From Candidatus Bathyarchaeota archaeon (GTDB lineage: Archaea; Thermoproteota; Bathyarchaeia; Bathyarchaeales; Bathycorpusculaceae): a DNA stretch of 64,000 nt. How positions within the stretch are numbered: position 1 is the stretch's first letter; the number at the start of each line of letters is the position of its first letter. Positions 61,641 through 64,000 of this stretch are shown one piece after another. The notes under the pieces are model-generated. The model saw only the letters and a list, made by a program, of their open reading frames with translations. It did no database searches and was not told the origin of the DNA. A program made the translations under genes and the position numbers. The DNA is taken from NCBI GenBank assembly GCA_026014745.1, contig JAOZHS010000002.1:744001-808000 (forward strand), given 5' to 3'.

Positions 61641-61670
61641 TTTATATGCATACAGTTAACTTTATATGCA
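61641..61670 (+). promoter_or_regulatory. Duplicated TATA element TTTATATGCA
   Basis: TTTATATGCA occurs twice, at 61641-61650 and 61661-61670. The downstream box would start transcription near 61690, with GAGAGGG in a short leader before the TTG start at 61702; the upstream one would give a longer leader. Confidence 0.5.
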
Positions 61671-61701
61671 CCGCGGATGACAAACACAGTAAAGAGAGGG
61701 A

Positions 61702-62691
61702 TTGAATTTGACCCTTAATGAGTCTGAAGTAAGCAAACTTGTCCCAGAAGTAAGAACATTAGTAAATAAAGTTGTCAAAAGAAATCTAGCTGATGGATTC
61801 CTGTTCTCAGCAGGAACCGACACCCAAATCATCGCCTACGAAGCCGTGAAATACAAACCAGACATACCCTGCCTCACCCTAGCATTCAAACATGGACAAC
61901 CCAAAGACACCCAATACGTCAAAAAAATGGTTGAGCTCCTCCACCTCAAACAGGAAACATACGAATTCGGCAAAGAAGACGTCTACAAATTCTACCCCAA
62001 AGTGGTGGAAGCACTCAAAAAATATGACCCCATGGAAATCCGCAACAGCCTCCCCGTTTACATTGGCTTAACCCTGCTAAAACCCAAGGGCATCAAAACG
62101 GTCTTCACCGGCGACGCCCTAGACGAGCTTTTCGGTTACCCATGGCAGTTCCACCTCTCAGAGGAACAGTTTGCAATCAAACAGCAAGAAATGTGGGCGG
62201 AAATGGGCTTTTCCTCGTTCCCGATGGCAGAATCTCTTGGCATGCAAATTAAGGCACCCTACCGCGACCCTGACTTCATGGATTGGGCAATGAAATTGCC
62301 AATTAAATACAAGATTAACATGTACAACGGCGTCAAATACAGCAAATGGATTCTACGCAAAGCCTACGAAGACGTCATACCTAAAGACATCATCTGGAGA
62401 CCCAAAGCACCCCTAGAAGCAGGCACCGGAACCGAAACATTACGCACATACTTCAACGACCTAGTAGAAGACAAAGAATTCAACGAAAAGAAAGCAGCAA
62501 TCAAAGCAGAAGACGACGTCGAAATCCAAGACAAAGAACAACTGCTCTACTACGAAGTATTCCGCAAGAAATTTGGCAAACCCAAAGACGTGTTCCCCAA
62601 AGTTGAAGGCGGCGTCCAATGCCCCAAATGCAAGAGCTACATTAAGACCAAAATCCAGTTCTGCAAAACCTGCGGAGCCTACCCAATCTAA
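61702..62691 (+). CDS. Asparagine-synthase-like PP-loop protein with zinc ribbon
   Basis: 329 residues from TTG 61702 (GAGAGGG upstream). It corresponds to the synthetase half of asparagine synthase B: a degenerate PP-loop 'FLFSAGTDTQIIA' in place of SGGxDS, 'FTGDALDELFGYPW' in place of the GEGADELFGGY motif, and a later Lys/Trp-rich 'YSKWILRKAYEDVIP'. The N-terminal glutaminase is absent, so ammonia or another nucleophile would be used. The C-terminal 'CPKCKSYIKTKIQFCKTCG' forms a zinc ribbon. ATP-dependent amidation or thiolation of an unknown acid is plausible. Confidence 0.82.
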   Translation: MNLTLNESEVSKLVPEVRTLVNKVVKRNLADGFLFSAGTDTQIIAYEAVKYKPDIPCLTLAFKHGQPKDTQYVKKMVELLHLKQETYEFGKEDVYKFYPKVVEALKKYDPMEIRNSLPVYIGLTLLKPKGIKTVFTGDALDELFGYPWQFHLSEEQFAIKQQEMWAEMGFSSFPMAESLGMQIKAPYRDPDFMDWAMKLPIKYKINMYNGVKYSKWILRKAYEDVIPKDIIWRPKAPLEAGTGTETLRTYFNDLVEDKEFNEKKAAIKAEDDVEIQDKEQLLYYEVFRKKFGKPKDVFPKVEGGVQCPKCKSYIKTKIQFCKTCGAYPI

Positions 62692-62779
62692 TCTTTCCTT
62701 TTTCTTTGTTAATTTATCAAGTTTCTAGGCATTAGCGTTTTTAGTTAGGGTTTACTTTCCATAGGAGAGGACCCCTTTG

Positions 62780-63886
62780 ATGCCATCGATACCAACCGTG
62801 TTGGAGGCTAGAGGCGCTTTTTTTGGTAAGCGATTCGTACGGTTGAGTTTGGTTTTGTTTCTGATACTTCTCTTATTGGGCACAGTCATGCAGGTATCGG
62901 CGGAAACCTCACACTACACCGTCGTTAGCCAATGGGGCAGTTATGGGTCAGAAAATGGTCAATTTGATAAACCAAGCAGCATCGCAGTTGACCAAGCTGG
63001 CAACGTCTACATATGTGACTCCGCCAATAATCGTGTACAAAAATTCTCCAGCTACGGAACGTATGAGTTGCAATGGGGCAGCCCAGGTTCAGAGGAAGGT
63101 CAATTCAGCAATCCCTGCGCCATAGCGCTCGATAAGGAGACAAACGTCTACGTCGCTGACAACGGCAATAGTCGGGTGCAAAAGTTTTCTGCCAACGGAA
63201 CTTTTATGCTCGAATTCAAAAAAGACAAGCCAGATGCCTTTAGTCCCTGCGGCATCGCCTTAGACACTTCAGGCAACCTATATGTTTCTGACGCAGCCAA
63301 CAACTGCATCATCAAGTTCTCCAGCAACGGTACCTACCTAACGCGTTGGGGAAGCCAAGGTTCAAACCAAGGCCAACTCAACCATCCGATGGGACTTGCC
63401 GTCGATGCACAGGGTAACGTCATTGTTGCAGACACCCAAAATAACCGCATCCAAAAGTTCTCTGAAAACGGAACCTACCTCGGTCAATGGGGCAGTTTTG
63501 GCTCCAGTAACCTACAATTTAGCCGTCCCAGCGATGTCGCAGTCGACGCAAACGGATACCTGTACGTTGCTGACGCTGGAAATAACAGAATTCAGGTGCT
63601 CTCTTCAAACGGGGCATATTTGGAGCAGTTTGGCGAATACGGCTCTATCGAAGGCCAATTCAATGATCCTACAGGCGTGGACGTTGACACCGCTGGCAAT
63701 ACGCTCTACATAGCCGACACAAACAATAACCGTGTACAGGTTTTTGTGGCTTCATGTTTGACCTGCGCGCCAGAGCCGCCGTGGGCAGCAAGCATCCTTG
63801 TCATTTTTGGCATAGTCGCGGTGGCTTTGGCTGTAAAGTTTAGGTCCAGATTCCATAAGAATTGGCTTTTTTGGGAAAAACCTTAA
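62780..63886 (+). CDS. NHL-repeat surface protein, membrane-anchored
   Basis: 368 residues from ATG 62780 (GGAGAGG upstream). A signal segment (about 20-45) is followed by six NHL repeats, each ending like 'YICDSANNRVQKFS' or 'YVADAGNNRIQVLS' with linking 'GQFDKPSSIAVD' strands, enough for one six-bladed propeller. Then come a short Cys-containing linker ('SCLTCAPEPPW'), one helix (about 335-352) and a basic tail. It should be displayed outside the cell and bind protein, nucleic acid or glycan ligands; the ligand is unknown. It joins the window's several propeller-type surface proteins, although NHL and PQQ-type repeats differ. Confidence 0.82.
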   Translation: MPSIPTVLEARGAFFGKRFVRLSLVLFLILLLLGTVMQVSAETSHYTVVSQWGSYGSENGQFDKPSSIAVDQAGNVYICDSANNRVQKFSSYGTYELQWGSPGSEEGQFSNPCAIALDKETNVYVADNGNSRVQKFSANGTFMLEFKKDKPDAFSPCGIALDTSGNLYVSDAANNCIIKFSSNGTYLTRWGSQGSNQGQLNHPMGLAVDAQGNVIVADTQNNRIQKFSENGTYLGQWGSFGSSNLQFSRPSDVAVDANGYLYVADAGNNRIQVLSSNGAYLEQFGEYGSIEGQFNDPTGVDVDTAGNTLYIADTNNNRVQVFVASCLTCAPEPPWAASILVIFGIVAVALAVKFRSRFHKNWLFWEKP

Positions 63887-63939
63887 TTCCCCATTTATGT
63901 ACTCTTCAAAAACACAATTACCTTGCAGAGTGACTATGT

Positions 63940-64000
63940 ATGGCTAAGCTTAGTGACTTAAAGTGGGCTATGGGATTAAGTATCTTTGCGGCAAGCTTCA
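63940..64000 (+). CDS. Start of a further gene, cut by the window edge
   Basis: ATG at 63940 opens a frame running off the end with a hydrophobic start, 'MAKLSDLKWAMGLSIFAASF'. Only about 20 residues are visible, so it could be the beginning of a membrane or secreted protein. There is no clear ribosome site. Confidence 0.35.
   Translation, partial: MAKLSDLKWAMGLSIFAASF

Noticed and set aside
1-64000. CRISPR arrays, tRNA or rRNA genes
   Set aside because: No regularly spaced identical repeats with unique spacers, no clear cloverleaf or TPsiC-like GTTCRANNC segment in the gaps, and no rRNA-like sequence were seen by eye; a covariance-model search would be decisive.

Overview
The window is archaeal. 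The evidence is TATA-box promoters, several of them placed for leaderless starts, archaeal-type cobalamin enzymes (CobY, CobZ-like, CbiZ), ribosomal protein eL33, an MtrH-family methyltransferase, DUF1616 proteins, a Tes-like radical SAM fragment and a large, mostly secreted or membrane-anchored envelope inventory. An MtrH/corrinoid pair, Rnf-type subunits and many B12-binding radical SAM enzymes together suggest an anaerobe of the Bathyarchaeia type. That placement is inference from gene content; no rRNA or tRNA gene was seen.

Layout. 1-4.2 kb: the end of a Tes-like radical SAM gene, a surface beta-helix protein behind a cluster of inverted repeats, a DUF1616 C-terminal protein and two glycosyltransferases. 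4.3-8.8 kb: lower-ligand cobalamin assembly (cobZ-like; then a PP-loop ATPase, cobT, cobS, cobY), with two inverted copies of a dispersed repeat bracketing the last four genes. 9-19.6 kb: an amidohydrolase, a secreted propeller protein, a B12-binding radical SAM enzyme, a split O-acetylation cassette (SGNH / acyltransferase-3 / SGNH) and a membrane-anchored glycosidase-like protein with a helical cytoplasmic part. 19.6-25 kb: three more B12-binding radical SAM enzymes. 25-43 kb: a double Lrp-type regulator, two SPASM-type radical SAM proteins and a HemN-like one around three tandem ~900-residue secreted propeller paralogues, then a lone RnfD-RnfC pair with an unknown membrane protein. 43-55 kb: two giant GT-C-like membrane proteins, a cap-less corrinoid protein with MtrH, a DUF1616 N-terminal half, a fifth B12-binding radical SAM enzyme, the third repeat copy, two Ig-like surface proteins and an ArnT/PMT-like glycosyltransferase. 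55-64 kb: small proteins, a degenerate Mrr-like protein, eL33, twin CxCPxC TIM-barrel proteins around a ferredoxin-CbiZ unit, a nitrilase-family enzyme, a truncated asparagine-synthase-like protein and an NHL-repeat surface protein.

Common threads. Cobalamin is made or remodelled (CobZ, CobT, CobS, CobY, CbiZ) and consumed (five B12-binding radical SAM proteins and the corrinoid/MtrH pair). Much of the rest builds or decorates the cell surface. The strongest candidates for something undescribed are the three-copy intergenic repeat with a strictly conserved 50-bp core, the GTCAAG-N4-CTTGAC operator family shared by distant surface-protein genes, the twin TIM-barrel/ferredoxin/CbiZ locus on a shared TATA box, and several well-supported coding frames with no ATG, GTG or TTG start.
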